DNA of 64,000 bases from Gordionus sp. m RMFG-2023 (GCF_954871325.1 NC_088776.1:53772569-53836568); one strand, 5' to 3'. Positions 12,900 to 25,896 are shown, numbered from the stretch's first letter. Made by a program: numbers and translations. Notes: generated by a model from the sequence alone, not told the origin.

Positions 12900-13300
12900 T
12901 ATTCTTAAATGAATTCAATTTTTTAAAGGATATCAAACGATAGCTAATCAAAAAATCTATTCAACTGGAAGTCAATCTCTCCTTAATGAGCGAGTCTAGG
13001 TCTCATGAGTGGGAGGGGGGGGGGGGGTCAGGAATACTTTTATATAAGCAAAATATTGATATGGGTATCGAATAGTAGCTAGTATCCATTCTTGATCTTG
13101 ATGAGCATTACTTGGTCTGGATTTTAAGGGTGGGGGTTAAAAAATATAAAATATTGAGAAGTGGTATCAAATAAAAGGTAATTAAAATCTTTTGATGTAT
13201 TAATAAATATCAATGGGTCGAGGTCTTGGGAATCAGGAGTATTTTTATTAACACAAAATATCGTTATAGGTATCAAATAAAGCTAATTTAAATATTTAAG
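12900..13300. repeat. Degenerate tandem repeat, period about 110-120 bp
   Basis: The phrase ggtatcaaataaaagctaa recurs in varying form at about 12930, 13053, 13163 and 13270. The copies also share a G-rich run followed by a (tattttt)/(aaaatat) stretch. A (G)14 run occurs at about 13014-13027. The copies are well diverged. No coding sequence recognised. Confidence 0.55.
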
Positions 13301-16050
13301 TTAATCCAATACAAATTCAACCATTTCTCCTTGGAACCCGGTTAATTGCATTTCTCAATTTTATTAATCAATAATAACTTAAAATAAGTCGATGGCAGTT
13401 TCCGTTTTTTTTCTGTCAACTGATTTTTACTAACGCGTCAAACATAGTGCAGCTTTTATCGTAAAATCTTACCAATAGGCTTTGGGATAAAGGGGAGTTG
13501 CTAAATGCTGCCACAGTTTAAAAACTTAAAAATCTTCTCATCTGATAATAAAAAATTAAAATATCTGAATCTATGAAAAATTAAATTTCGTTATTTTACA
13601 ATTTTATTAATTATTGTTTTCTAGATATATGGTGCCATTCATAAATAAAGAATAAAATCAACAAACATTTTTATTTTTAGAATTATTACTTTTAGTTTTT
13701 TGGCTGGCAAATTATTATCATTTGTAAAAGGCAATAACGTAAGCATATTTAAGTTGAATTTCTAAAAAAAATGGTTTTCATAGTTTGATCATATTATGAA
13801 TAGAAAATTATTATATCTGAAGAAGATAATGTTTCTCAAATTCTTGTAAATTAACTTCATATGAAACATAAACATATAGAGAAAAAATTTTGAAGTTCAA
13901 ATAAGTCATAATAAAGGAAAAGAAACTCAAATAAAATTGTCTAATTTCTAAATTATTTTAACATTTAGGTCGATAAATATACTAATAGTAATAATAAAAT
14001 TTGCAAATTGGATAAAATTTTATCATTTTTTAAAAATTAATAAAGATGTTAAAAATGAATCTCCAATTTATTTAAAATTTAAATAAATGGACATTCAAAA
14101 TTCTATGATTAATTGCTAAAATAGTTTACATTATATAAATCAACAATGGCATACCTATGAGCAAATGAAAAAAAAAAGATTGTTTAAGATAAGCATTATA
14201 TATAATTATAATAATTCCTTAAAGTATAAACAATTATAAAAGATCAGACTACCAAAAAGAGAAAATGGAGTAGAAAAATGGGACTTGCACCTTCAAAAAA
14301 TATATATTGAAACTAAATATTATATAAAATATTGCAAATCATCTGTGGCAGAATAAGAGATACCTATAGGAAATAAAAGAATAAGAGGAAGAACCAAATA
14401 TAGCTAAGCAATGCCTATTGACAGAATTGATTCTCTTATCTGGATATTATATTTTAAAAAACTAATTTTATGTTTGGAATTTAGAATGCCCCTAAGGGCA
14501 GAATGCAACAATTACAATGTTACTTAGATCTTTTTAGATAAGATACGAATATCAAAATAAAATATTATGCTAGGAAACTTTTGACCCCACCACACTCACT
14601 CTGGAGACATACTGTGATGATAATCAATACAATCAATTTATCTCCTTATTAGCTTACATTTCATGTCGATACCAACCTTGACCCACTTATATTCTCTTAT
14701 TATTAAATATTTCATCAATAAAAATTAGATTTTTCGATATGTGTATTTTTTTTTACTCAATTCCTAAATTCTTAAAGTAAGGATATCATATTGATGCTTA
14801 AAATAACATAAAAAATCCCAAATCTTGCTTATACCATTATCATTTTGGACCGCATTCAATAAAGGTAGACAATATTTTTAATTTGAATTTCAAAACCTAA
14901 GTCCTTCTTAACCATAAATATTATGGACTAATTTTATATAAAATGTATTATTTAGCACTTTGCAAATTGCTCTTTCAATATTTTTTTATATCTAATATTA
15001 CTAAAACTGTATAGAATTGAATGAAGATTATATTCTGGTTTGTTTTAAATTTTTTGTAGTATTGGAGTTAGCTTGTTCATCTCTGTTGTTTTAGATATAA
15101 CATATTTGGTAAAAAAATAAAACAGAAAACCTTAAGGCTCACTAGAACCTCAGAATAGAACCCCGATATCATTGTTAAGTATTTCTATCTTTTTTTATAT
15201 TAAATTATATTTTTATAAACCTTTTATTAAATTCTTAAATAATCAAAAATGTTAAAATAACATATTTGTAAATATTTTAAAACTTCATTCTTAATTAAAG
15301 AAATATTGAATTTTGAAATTTTATAAATTAAGAATACAATTGAATTCTTCTCGGTTATAAAATTATATTTTTCAATTAATTAACCATCATCAGCCTAAAA
15401 ATAAATCAGATTAGCCTAATAATATAAGAATAATTTACGCTAAATGAGAAACGGTTAAAATGATTTTAAAAATATCTTTATAAATAATATATTAATATTT
15501 TAGAAGGAGCAATGGCAAGGCATCCAAAATATTTTTATGATAATATATTAATTACCCAAAATACATATTTATAGAAAGGGGGATAAGTCACATTTATCCA
15601 ATCATACAGATGCTAATATGGGATATAAATCTACAAGTTTAAAATAATAATATATGGAGGGATCATGATAAGGGGTATGAAATAAATATACTCAGCGATG
15701 TCTTAAAGTGCATTGGTATAAATTCCATCAATGGATATAAATTGTTACCCCTAAAATTTAATATTAATTATTTATGTTTTTATTTAGAATCAATATATTT
15801 TATTTATGCAAGACAAATTATTTTCCCAGAATATAGGGTCCTCTTCTTCTTTAAAATAAAATAAAATTACAAATCATCCTGTTTATATAGATAATTTTTC
15901 TTTTTTTTATATAAAAAAGATAAGTTTAACTTTAAATTAAAATGAAAAGCATTTATTTTCAGTTCTCTTTTTTGAATAAAAAGAAAATTATTTAAACTAT
16001 TTAAACATTTTCAATATTTTAAATAAAAATATTTTAACCCCTAAGCAATT
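13301..16050. other. Gene-free AT-rich stretch
   Basis: No gene or bounded repeat could be supported. A slightly GC-richer patch at about 14345-14520 contains a plus-strand reading rich in R, G and charged residues (KRIRGRTKYS) that might be a transposon scrap. It is too short to assign. Confidence 0.3.
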
Positions 16051-16300
16051 TTTAGTATAGAAAAAATAAAAATCCAGAAGTGAATCTATATTTGTAACTC
16101 ACACTTAGTATTATTCAATAAAATATATTTTCTAGATAAATTTAGATATTTGTTTAGTAAAATGTCTGATAAATTTATTATTTTTTTCTAAATATAATAT
16201 TTTTTTTAATATAGAAAAAATAAAAATCAGGAAGTGCGTGTTTACACTTAGTGTTTATCAAAAAAAAGATATATTAGATATTTGTTAAATTAAAAAAATT
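16051..16300. repeat. Diverged direct repeat, about 155-bp period
   Basis: The phrase tatagaaaaaataaaaatc followed by agaagtg/aggaagtg and a cacttagt motif occurs at about 16057 and again at about 16213, with similar sequence following each copy. Confidence 0.5.
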
Positions 16301-16521
16301 TGCTCTGAAATCTTTTTCTCATGTAAAATTTATTTATTCCTAAAAATATAATATTTTTTATTATCTATAAACGATTTTTTTTTAAATATCAAATATATTT
16401 AATTTTTATCATAAAAAAATATTTTCATAATTAAATAAAATATTTAACCGGAAAAAAAATTATAAATTTAATTTTAAAAATTTTTTTAAAAATTTGAAAA
16501 ATAAAAATTAATCGGTATATA

Positions 16522-17269
16522 CAGGGATGCGAACCTGGCAAAATTTTGGCCCTGGTTCGGTTTAAAGTTAAAAAGAATAGTGGGTTTTGTTCAGGGAAAT
16601 ATTTTTGAACCCAAGTTTGGTTCCGGGTTTAAGAATTTTTGAATTGATTAAAAAAATATTCTATATTTAAATCATAATTAAAAAAAACTAGACACAAATT
16701 TGGTATAAAAAATAAATTTTTTATTTTATTAATATACAAAATATAGTTAAAAATACAAAGCATAGTCATGTATAGATTTAAAAAATTTTATTTAGACGTA
16801 TTTCTTTAAATTAACAATATCCAATATAATAATTTACTTTGACTTGCTCAATTTCATTTTCCTCTAATTAATAATCTTTGAGAATAAGTTAAAAATTAAA
16901 AATAAATGGCGTAAATGAATTTAATTGTTTAAAATTTATTAACAATCCAATAGGAATCTTTGAGAATAAATTTCAAAAAATTTAAAAATGGAGTAAATGA
17001 ATTAAGTTGTTTAAAATTTATTAACACTTCACTTAATTGGAGATTTGAAAATATTATAAAATGTCAAATAAATAAATTATTAATATCTGTATTTAAAATA
17101 CAAATATCTTATATTAATTTAAACAAAACAGTGAACCCGGTTAAACAATGGTTCAAATAAAATTCCCGGGTTCGGTTCGGGATATTTTATAAGAGTTCAG
17201 GTTATGTTCGAGTTCAAATCTTTTTCCTTACCCGGATTTTCTTCTCCGGGGGTTCGGTTCGAACCCCTG
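16522..17269. mobile_element. hAT MITE, 748 bp, perfect 8-bp target duplication
   Basis: The left end begins CAGGGATGCGAACC and the right end, reverse-complemented, begins CAGGGGTTCGAACC, so the terminal repeats are inverted and start with the CAG typical of hAT. The 8 bp ggtatata occurs immediately outside both ends (16514-16521 and 17270-17277), a perfect target-site duplication. Further ggttcggg-type words are spread through both subterminal zones, likely transposase binding sites. The AT-rich interior has no transposase, so it is non-autonomous. The perfect target duplication suggests limited decay, although the ends differ at a few bases. Confidence 0.9.
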
Positions 17270-17513
17270 GGTATATATATGTTAGCGTCAATGTGTTTTT
17301 TTTCTTCTCTAAATCCATTTTTGAGCGTTTTTTTTAAATTTAAATATTTAATTTTACCGGAAATGTATTCTACTATGTTTGGAATACCTTGTCCTCTAAA
17401 TTTCAGACAATTTCAATATCAACTTATAAACTTAATAAAATTTATATTGATTTTTCTATAAATTTTTTATATAAATTATAAATGACTAAAAGATTAATGG
17501 CAAAATCATTTAC

Positions 17514-17577
17514 AAATCATAAAATAGGTATTCTAAGCATGCTGGAAATCATAAAATAGGTATTCTAAGCATGCTGG
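17514..17577. repeat. Perfect 32-bp tandem duplication
   Basis: The 32-bp unit beginning aaatcataaaatagg and ending agcatgctgg is present twice in a row without a visible difference, so the duplication is recent. Confidence 0.95.
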
Positions 17578-19288
17578 ATTACATTTCTGGTAATATTAAA
17601 TTTTAAATTTTTAAAAACTTGCTAAAATATTGATTTAAAGTTAAAAAAATAACATTGCCGGAAAAAAGGCATTAACGCTAACACATATATATCAAGGAAA
17701 TATTTTTGTAAATTAAAAAAATAAAAATATAATATTTAATTTAGCAATCAATAGAAAAGGGGTAAAAAAATAAAATTTATAAAAGAAAAGAATGCCATTT
17801 TGTTGAACTAAGAGTAAATAGGGAGTGTTTAGAAGAAACACTTGTAATTCTCTTTTATTATTTCAAATTGATTTTTTTGTTTGAGAGAAAGGGACTCGTT
17901 TTTAACACCCATTCTTATTAAAAAAATTTAACCAATTTATTTAAAAATTTTAGGTATTGGGTACCGGGGTTTCCCAAAACACTAAAAATTATAAGTATAA
18001 AAATGAAAGAATTTAATTTGATTTCTTGGAGTTCCAAGAGGTCAGAGTTTCTATTAGCGGGAATGGAAGTAACACATTACACATCCCAGACAAGTCTTTT
18101 TCCGCCGAGCCAAAATGTTAAAGACATTCCATAAATTTATATACGAAAAAAAAAGTTTATATTACTCCAAAAATAACTTTTTAAACAAACACCTTTTATT
18201 ATAAAACAAAAAAAATATATAGATTTTTTTTTTTTACAATTTATCAATTTTTTCTTGTTGTTTTTAAAATATATTTTTTTCCCCCCTTTTTATATACCTA
18301 TTATTATCGGTTGAGGTGCGTTTTGCCTAAGGCTTTTTAGCAAAATGTCTAAGGCTATAGGCGAATATCCGATAACCATTATTATGTATTTTGTTTACTA
18401 TATAGATTGGTAAAATCTTTATTTAGAAAATTAAATTAAAAACTGAATTGCCTCCTACTTTTTAGGCTGCTTAGTTGAAGCTATATAGCCAGATAAACAG
18501 GCGACTATTTAGAAATGACTAGGACACGACCTTACTTGTTCTATAACGTTTAAAAACCATCGAAATTATTGCTTATTCATAAAATTGATTGTTGGGTGGT
18601 GATAGATAGATAGGCGTATTCAAACGAACAAATGTTTTTTTTAATATTGGCTATAATTCCAAATTTTGATTTACAAAAAAAAATAGAGTAAAAAACCAAA
18701 ATTATTCTTCAAAAACAGTTACCCCTTAAAATACCCCTAACACAGGTAGGGGTGTGTATGTAAAATTGTTATTGAAATTGGATGGTGATAGAAGAGGAAT
18801 AGTTTTAAGTTGAAATTTTCCTAATATTGACTAGAATTTCCTTTTTTGGTAATTATAATTTGGAGGGAGAGTACAAGAGAAGGATTTAGGAGGTATGGAT
18901 AGGGGGGAGAGCAAGGTTGCAGATGTCTATAATAAAATTTATAATGAAAACCCTATCTAATAATGTTATCTCACTTTATCAAAATCTGGCTGTCAGTATG
19001 GACATGGAGAAAACAATCGCTTGATTGTCCATTTCCATATTTCATAGGTAAGTTATTAAAATTCTTAATATAAGGTCGATAGTGAAAATATTTAACCCTA
19101 ATCCTTTTTATAAAATTTACAGCCATTTCCTGAGTACCTTTGTTACCCCAATGAATAAGAAAAAATTATTATACAAGATTTAATAATTATAAATACAAAT
19201 ACATACTTAAAAATTTAAAGACAATAAAATACTATTTTGAAAAGTTAAAAAAATTCAAATTACCTCTAGAATTATTAATCTTTTAATT
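17578..19288. other. Gene-free stretch with small repeats
   Basis: No gene seen. There is a short foldback at 18304-18375 (ttatcgg ... ccgataa, with internal aggc repeats). A diverged direct repeat about 180 bp apart shares ggtggtgatag and tattg(a/g)ct(a/t)taatt words (about 18590-18665 and 18770-18845). Short G- or C-rich patches near 18725-18755 and 18865-18910 are probably MITE debris. Confidence 0.4.
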
Positions 19289-19562
19289 AGTGATAATATA
19301 TAATAAATATATTTTTATAATGCATCAATAATATGTATAATTTAGTAGATTATCAATGACTTTATAATAATACTATCCAGAATAATTTCAATAGTAATAT
19401 AATATCATTCCACAAACATCAAAACCAGAAAAATATAAATATTCATGGTATTTATTTGAGATAAAGTCACTTTTGAGTCTTTTAAACGTATAATCTAAAA
19501 AAAATTTGCTCTAGGAGGGGGGTCCAAACCCTAAAACCCCCCCTCCCGTAGCTACGCCACTG
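19289..19562 (+). mobile_element. hAT MITE family CAGTGGCGTAGCTA, copy A (5'-truncated)
   Basis: The right terminus is intact: ...cccgtagctacgccactg, the reverse complement of CAGTGGCGTAGCTACGGG. The interior matches the copy at 25480-25859 along its length (shared gcatcaataatatg, actttataataatacta, ccacaaacatcaaaa, aaagtcacttttgag). The first 80 or so bases, including the left terminus, are missing. Confidence 0.85.
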
Positions 19563-20640
19563 GTTAGATCATTTCTTAAAGATGTAACAAGTCAATAAAA
19601 TATTATAAATATTTTTTTCAAATTGTTTTTTAAAGATTCCTACATTATTATTTTTATAATATTATAAAAAATAAAAATTAGTTTGATATTTTTTTGGAAT
19701 TTTTTCAAAAATTATTTTAAAAATATTTATATTTATTTTTTTTAATTCTCGATTATATATTATGAGGAGCATATTATTTGGTCGTGATAATGGGAAGATA
19801 TATCTCGTAGCGATAAATATTTACATGATTTTATGGGCATGTCATGGGGAATTGGAGTGGAAAAAGGGCATTGTTAGAATAAAAGGTTTATATAAAGCAA
19901 ATATTATAATGTTAAATACACTTCTATTATAATTCACTTTATTATGGCTATTCTATTTATAATAAGTGAGCTCATTTATAAAAACACTCTTTATAATAGT
20001 AAATTTATAGGATGTTTATTATTATTAATTTTTTTAAAAAAGCAAAATAACTTGCCTACAAGCCATTTTTTTATATTACAAATGTGTCTTGTATTTAAGC
20101 GTCCAGAGCATATTGTCCCTATTTTTAGCAAAGTTTTAACGAACCACCTTATTTTTTTAATGCAGTTTGATGCGATTAAGTTTTATTTTTTCTCTGCATA
20201 TCTCTTTATGGTTAAATAATGTTTCTTGTTTTCTTTCTTTCGTGCAATATATTGCCAAGTCAATAAGACTGGTTTCAAGTTCGGACCGTTCATAGTGGTT
20301 AATCATTTATAAAATATTTTATTAAAAAACAATTAGTGTGCATACACAGTTAGGCAGAATTGCGATTTCTTGTATTTTAATTATTAAATAAAATATGGGT
20401 ATTTATATTTACAATAGTATTTTCCATTTGTATTTAAAATACTTAAAAAGCCTTTGTAGAATAAATATTACAATTCTAATATTAAATAAAATTTTTATAT
20501 TAAGAAGAATATAAAATGGTAAATCCTTATAAAATATTGAAATGTAAATAACATTAAAATATAAAATTAAACATTTTATAATGATTTAAAAAGTTAATCA
20601 AAATATCAATATCAGTTAATTTAATTATATTTGCAATTGC
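19563..20640. other. Gene-free AT-rich stretch, possible transposase scrap
   Basis: No supportable gene. On the minus strand about 20160-20290 reads as some 40 coding-like codons (including LIDLAIYCTKERKQE) that loosely resemble the N-terminal helix-turn-helix of DDE-type transposases. The similarity is too weak to call. Confidence 0.25.
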
Positions 20641-21560
20641 ACCATTTTTTAATAATTTGTATGTGTTGGGGATTGGATCCCGAAGAGTAAAGCTAGTTAA
20701 TTCAATCAATTTTAAGATGTCATACTTTTGATATAGGTTTTTAATCTATGTAACGTAGATAAGGTCCTCTCATTTGTGCTTGTATTAATTGGTATTATTG
20801 CCAAAATTTAGAGCAATTTTAATACATTTTGTAAAATTTTTAAAATATATTTTCTATGCAATACATTGTATTTCTTGAAGTATTATCTAGAAAAATGAAT
20901 CATATCATAAAATTAATTGGCCTTCAGATACATTTATATGATGGGTTAAAAATTTAGCTAACGATTTAATTTTTAAATTTGATATATACTCAGATTAGAC
21001 AGATATAATATTTGTAAATTGGATAGAGCCATTTGATATCAAAAATTGTTTATTGATTTATGTCAAAATTAAATCCAAAAATGGAATAAATACGGTTATT
21101 TTATAATAATACTCAATTGAGTCCACTTTAATACTGGGTTTGTATGTCAAGATTTGCGAATCTCAAAATTTTATAATTTCGCTTTCCCTTCAAAAATCAT
21201 AATTTCGAGAACTTCCTACTAAATATTATCCCGATTTTATAAGCTGCAATTCTCATAACTTCAGCCAAATCCATTTTTTTTTGAAAAATATTATAAAATT
21301 GAAGTGTAATAAATAATTTATTACATATTCCAATAAAAAAATCGGAGTCATATTAAATCTAATAATGTTTTAGCTTCAGGTGACATATCTATTTAAATTG
21401 ATTCTGTATTTCTCTAAGGGCATATAAAATAGGTTCCACTTGACCTAAAAAATGCTGCTACAGCGTCATGTTGAAAGTTCCATCTAGTCATACAGGCTTT
21501 ACAGTTTTTTTTTTCCTGTTGCACAAGAAGTCTCGGAAATAATTAAGCAAATTATCTTTA
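20641..21560 (-). pseudogene. Probable hAT transposase relic
   Basis: On the minus strand near 21430-21530 an open stretch includes CMTRWNFQHDAVAAFF. It resembles the TRWNS motif region that precedes the dimerisation half of hAT transposases. Downstream on the same strand there are only AT-rich, stop-filled frames. No terminal repeats were found. The call rests on one motif and is weak. It could instead be unrelated coding debris. Confidence 0.3.
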
Positions 21561-21724
21561 GATATCTGTACATTTCATGAATTCTAAAAATTTTCCAATT
21601 GTAGTTATTAGAAAAGATAAATTAATAGAATTTCTTTTGTTGATTTCTTATATTCATTAGTGTTTATAGAAAACTTTGCAATACAAAATTCATAAAGCCC
21701 TTTTATATTTATTTCACTTTATAA

Positions 21725-21890
21725 TTATTTCAAAAATTGCTTCTCGAGGGGGGGGGGATTTCTTTCCATCTCCCACCCCTTGCTTGTTACGCGCCTCAGT
21801 CCTTATATATTTTTTTTTAAATTTTTGATGCAGAGGGATTTCTCCCCATCTCTTTCCTACGCTGTATGCCCTGCTTCAAATTAATTGATG
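21725..21890. repeat. Two eroded MITE ends with G/C tracts
   Basis: A G-run followed by atttctttccatctccc and ttgttacgcgcc (about 21745-21797) is echoed about 90 bp on by gagggatttctccccatct and ttcctacgctg (about 21833-21873). These look like duplicated ends of an unrecognised short transposon. Confidence 0.35.
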
Positions 21891-22277
21891 ATTAGCATGA
21901 GATTGATATAGATTTAGATTAATAAAAATTTATTTATATGTTCAATTATTTTTAAGTTACAAAATAAAAAATATCTGATCTCATTTACTCATACATCAAT
22001 CTCTAATTTTAACATTTTAATAAATTACGTTCTTCATCGTTCTTTCTAAATATGTAATTTCTTTAAAAATAACTATGGGAAATTCAAAACGTTCCTTGGT
22101 AAACATGTTAAATATAGAATTAGGTCACTTTAATTGATCATTCAATTACTGTCAAAATATATAGGTCTTAACCTCTTTCCCCTCAACATCATTTCAGCTC
22201 TTTTTAAATAAACGTTCAAAATTTAACAGAAAATTAACAAAAAATAAAATTTTTTATACTCAATGACTATGGTTTAA

Positions 22278-22492
22278 TAATGGTAAAGTCCGATTTAGGT
22301 CGATTTTTTAAAAACGGCCCGATTACAATTTTAGCATAAAATAATTTTATATAAGCCTGGAGATTTTACTTATAGATAGCTTAAAGATTTGGACATTTAT
22401 TTGTCAATCTCGAAGCTTAAATAATATTATTTTGCTTAAAGTTTTCATTGGGCTTATTAATAATTAAACCAAATCGGGATGTAATAACTCTA
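22278..22492. mobile_element. TA-flanked MITE, copy 3
   Basis: The left end has GGTAAAGTCCGATTTAGGTC and the right end, reverse-complemented, TAGAGTTATTACATCCCGAT. Both match the family terminal pattern seen at 29242-29451, and both edges carry TA. The interior shares attttagcataaaataat with other copies. Confidence 0.6.
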
Positions 22493-22529
22493 TTATGGTT
22501 ATATTGTATACAATAAATAGATTTGGTCG

Positions 22530-22625
22530 ATTTTTAGCAATATATGTATGTATATTTATTAGATCTATAAAAAAGTATTTTTAGCAATATATGTATGTAT
22601 ATTAATTGATCTACAATAAAATATA
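22530..22625. repeat. Tandem duplication, about 43-bp unit
   Basis: The phrase tttttagcaatatatgtatg followed by tatatt, then gatcta, occurs twice in a row with a few differences. Confidence 0.8.
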
Positions 22626-23019
22626 GATAAATTTTTACAGGGAATATAATTACCCTAATTGATCAAAATGTAATTTGTAATAATAAATTTAGTGTACCAA
22701 TTAGATGCCTACTTCCAACCCCCCTTAGATTTCTACCCAGTAACCCCTTAAAAAATTTTAAGGCAAAATATTCCTACCCTCATGGCTCATATGGGCGTTC
22801 TATTTAAGGAAAGAAATGGTTTCAACTCTATTTACAACTAGGGAAGGCACTAAGGTCATTGGATAAACCAATTAATCGAGTTTAAATAGCAGCATATTTC
22901 AAATTTTATTTTCTCGATATTTTTAGATAATATGTCTTTTAGACATGATCTTAAATAGGAAAAATGAGAATAATATGTAAATAGCTGTTTCAAGCCATGT
23001 TCGTTTTACTCAGGTCCGA

Positions 23020-23134
23020 TTCTAGGCCTAGTTTTGGCGGATTGCAAATATTTTACACATGATTAAAATAAGGTATTATCAAATACTCTAAACCGTTTTA
23101 AAAATCTAAACAAATCGGCTTTTTAACAACAATA
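23020..23134. mobile_element. TA-flanked MITE, copy 4 (left end unclear)
   Basis: The right end, reverse-complemented, reads TATTGTTGTTAAAAAGCC then GATTTGTTTAGATTTTTAAA, a close match to the family end. The left terminus is not cleanly recognisable. Confidence 0.5.
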
Positions 23135-23879
23135 CCAACATCATTTAAAAAGACTCTTACTAATAATGGTAGATGATTTTCTTTAAAGTTTTATAAATTT
23201 AAAGTTTTCAGTTCTTAATCATCTTGCAAGATATATAACTTAAACAATGGTGAATCATTCTATACAAAACAAGTTATACCAACTAGGAAAGTTCTTGAAT
23301 AAAAAGACCTTAAATAACATAATGATTGTAGAATTCCTAAAAATGAATCCTAAAAAAATTTTCCACAGGATGAATTTTAATTTTCTAGACATAAAAAATT
23401 AAAACGTTTATTGGACAACAATACTACTAAAGAGAAATTAGTAAATAAAATTGAGATTATTAAAAAATTATTTTTTAAATAAAAGTTTAGAAAATTATGA
23501 AGATGGTGTTTTAACAGAACAGATTTCAAATTTCTAAACACATACAAAAATGCATTTTGAAACATTTTTAAAATATTCTGTATCAGTTTAGATCATTCCG
23601 ATAGTCAACTTTTTGATCAATAGAGAATTATTAAATCAGATAGACGTTCGAATAGTGATATAAGGAAGGATAACTGGTTTTGTGGAAAAATGCTTTATTT
23701 TTATTACTTTTACACTGCTCAATCATTGTCCATAATATCAATAATGTAGTTATAAATATCTTAATTACATATATTTTATAATTGTAGAAAGTACAATAAA
23801 CTCTAACAATGTTATTTTATAATATTTGTAAAATACATATTTCTTTCCAGCTAAAAGCCAAGTCTCATCTTCCATCTTA

Positions 23880-24140
23880 CGTGATACGTGATATATAGCG
23901 ATGCCCTCTGACGTTGAATAAATAACAGAGCTACGCTAGGTTTTCTTCTTCCATCTAATTCAAACAGAAGTTAATTATGGGGAAAAGTTAAAAATATGAG
24001 GAGCCCTCTACACGTTTATGGGCAAGTCGCACGTACTTGTACGCACAACATCTCGAAAAATGTTATAAACATCCACAGGCTTTAAGAAAAAGAATGAGGC
24101 AGAAAAAGAGCATATGTCCAAGAACTGCCGTATATGTTCA
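23880..24140 (+). other. GC-richer block with a short unassigned open reading
   Basis: This block stands out from the AT-rich surroundings. A frame at about 23990-24145 is open for some 50 codons with balanced amino-acid composition (it includes YLYAQHLEKCYKHPQALRK). A good acceptor-like site (tttctttccag) ends at about 23851. The word acgtgatacgtgata also occurs in the hAT at about 3074. No family recognised; transposon debris is as likely as a host exon. Confidence 0.25.
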
Positions 24141-24489
24141 TTAATTTAAGGGTGGATTGTGGCTGATTTTAAATTTAAGATTTTTAGTTAAAGCCGTGAA
24201 TCATTACTAACAAAAATTAAAATTTAAAGTACATTCCTATTGAATTACGATTTGTCCTGATCTAATAAGGCACATATTATGATTTAGAAAATATTAAGTA
24301 GAGATTAGCGATCTGAATTTTAATCAAGCTCAGAAAATTTTCATTTAAATATCTATCCATAATCCGGAAAAGTTTTTTGATGGAATTTTTACAATTATTT
24401 AATTTGATAAATTGTTTCATATTTAAGTTTAGCTTCATCACAACTTTTATAGATTTATAATACCATAAAGATTAATATTTTGTGTATTC

Positions 24490-25350
24490 TTTCTTATTAT
24501 AAGTGTGAGCCATGTAATGGCATCGTCGTGAACTAGATTATGGTCTGAGTTCCTTATGATGTGTGCTAGAAATTAGATACGACTTTTTTTTAAGGTAATA
24601 TGAATTGAGGTATGTTATGATGTTCTCCAAAGATTATTATTTGATATCACTTATAGGTAAAAAATGTCATTTATAGTTCGGAGACAATTATTTATGAATG
24701 ACTGTATTATTCTATTATCTGTCTTATTGATTTCCCATAAGTCCCATCAAATAGCACTATAGGGATTATAGTAGAGTTGAAAATTCTGAGTCTGGTGTAT
24801 ATGGAAATCTCGATTGGTTTTCTAAATTTCATATATTTATAAAAAGCCCCGCTTTTTATATTCTAATTTTCAACTCTTCTTTACAGCAACCCCTATTGTC
24901 AAGCATAACGCCCAAATATTTTATTTTATCTACTATCGTAATCACATTTCCACCTTATAAAATTTAGATTTTGAGCTGTATTTGGGGATGAGGAGAATGA
25001 AAGTTTTATTAAATTTAATTTTAGTCCCATTCTCAGAATTAGGGTTTCTATTAAGTATAAAAAAATTTTCGTTTATTCGATGCTTGTAGATACTATGGCG
25101 ATGTCATCGGCATATGACAATATCACATTTTCCAAACGTATCGTGACATTTGAAACCATATCAATTAGATTCGCGGCTCCCAGGGCTTCTTTTATGATAT
25201 TATAAATTATGATATTGAACAAAAGAGGTGAGAGTGTGCATCCTTGTTTTACACTCTTTTTTATTCTGAAAGGGGAGGGGGGATACCTTATTGTTAATTT
25301 TAACAAGCGGATAGATTCGAATAGTGGTATTTTAGGATATATTAACACAA
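24490..25350 (-). pseudogene. LINE (non-LTR) reverse transcriptase relic, C-terminal half
   Basis: On the minus strand the order of motifs matches the end of a LINE polymerase. First comes VKQGCTLSPLLFN (near 25215-25255), then SYADDIAIVS (near 25085-25115, the YADD catalytic motif). KYLGVMLDNR follows near 24915-24945 in another frame, then a CLRTIND-like patch near 24680-24700 and RRCHYMAHT near 24500-24530, like the RRW.W.GH tail seen in several LINE clades. The first open piece (25073-25348) runs to a stop right after the YADD region, and later pieces are frameshifted. The 5' part (endonuclease, early RT) and any 3' tail are absent. It is dead and truncated. Clade not resolved. Confidence 0.75.
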
Positions 25351-25442
25351 AATACTGACAATTTCAACGAAAATACCCTTCAATAGTTTTGAACATTTTT
25401 TAGTACTGATAATCAAATTGATTATCAGAAAGATAATATATT

Positions 25443-25896
25443 AGACAATTTTTAAACAAAACAAACAATACCATTAGACCAGTGGCGCAGCTAGGAATTT
25501 TCTTTAGAGGAGATCCATACATATAAAAGCCTGGGGAACTTCGCCCCCCCCTTTAACGGGCCTTCGGCCGGGTTTATCTTACAAATCCGATAATATATAA
25601 TAAATATATTTTTTAAATGCATCAATAATATGTTATTATAATTTAGTAGATTATTCTCAATGACTTTATAATAATACTATCCAGAATCAATTTAATAGTA
25701 ATATAACTTCCACAAACATCAAAAACAGAAAAATATAAATATTAAGGGAATTTATTTAATATAAAGTCACTTTTAAGACTTTTAAACGTGTAATCTAAAA
25801 TAAAATTTTTGCTTTGGGAGGGATCCAAAAACGAAAACCACCCCCATAGCTACGCCACTAAATAGACAATATTTTTAAACAAAACAAACAATACCA
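25443..25896. repeat. 31-33 bp direct repeat flanking hAT MITE copy B
   Basis: The sequence agacaatttttaaacaaaac and the bases following it (acaatacca) lie at 25443-25473 and recur at 25864-25896, one copy on each side of the MITE. This is far longer than a hAT target duplication, so either the MITE landed inside an existing tandem duplication or a later rearrangement copied the flank. Confidence 0.85.
25480..25859 (+). mobile_element. hAT MITE family CAGTGGCGTAGCTA, copy B (full length, about 380 bp)
   Basis: The left end begins CAGTGGCGCAGCTAGGAA and the right end, reverse-complemented, begins AGTGGCGTAGCTATGGG. Flanks cattagac and aaatagac agree at 6 of 8 positions, consistent with an eroded 8-bp target duplication. 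Compared with copy C it has an extra C-rich segment with ccttcggccgg at about 25540-25575. It has no coding capacity. Confidence 0.85.

Noticed and set aside
19944-20219. Plus-strand open frame of 91 codons
   Set aside because: Residue composition is what AT-rich sequence gives by chance (Phe, Leu, Ile, Lys, Asn). It has no motif and no splice context.
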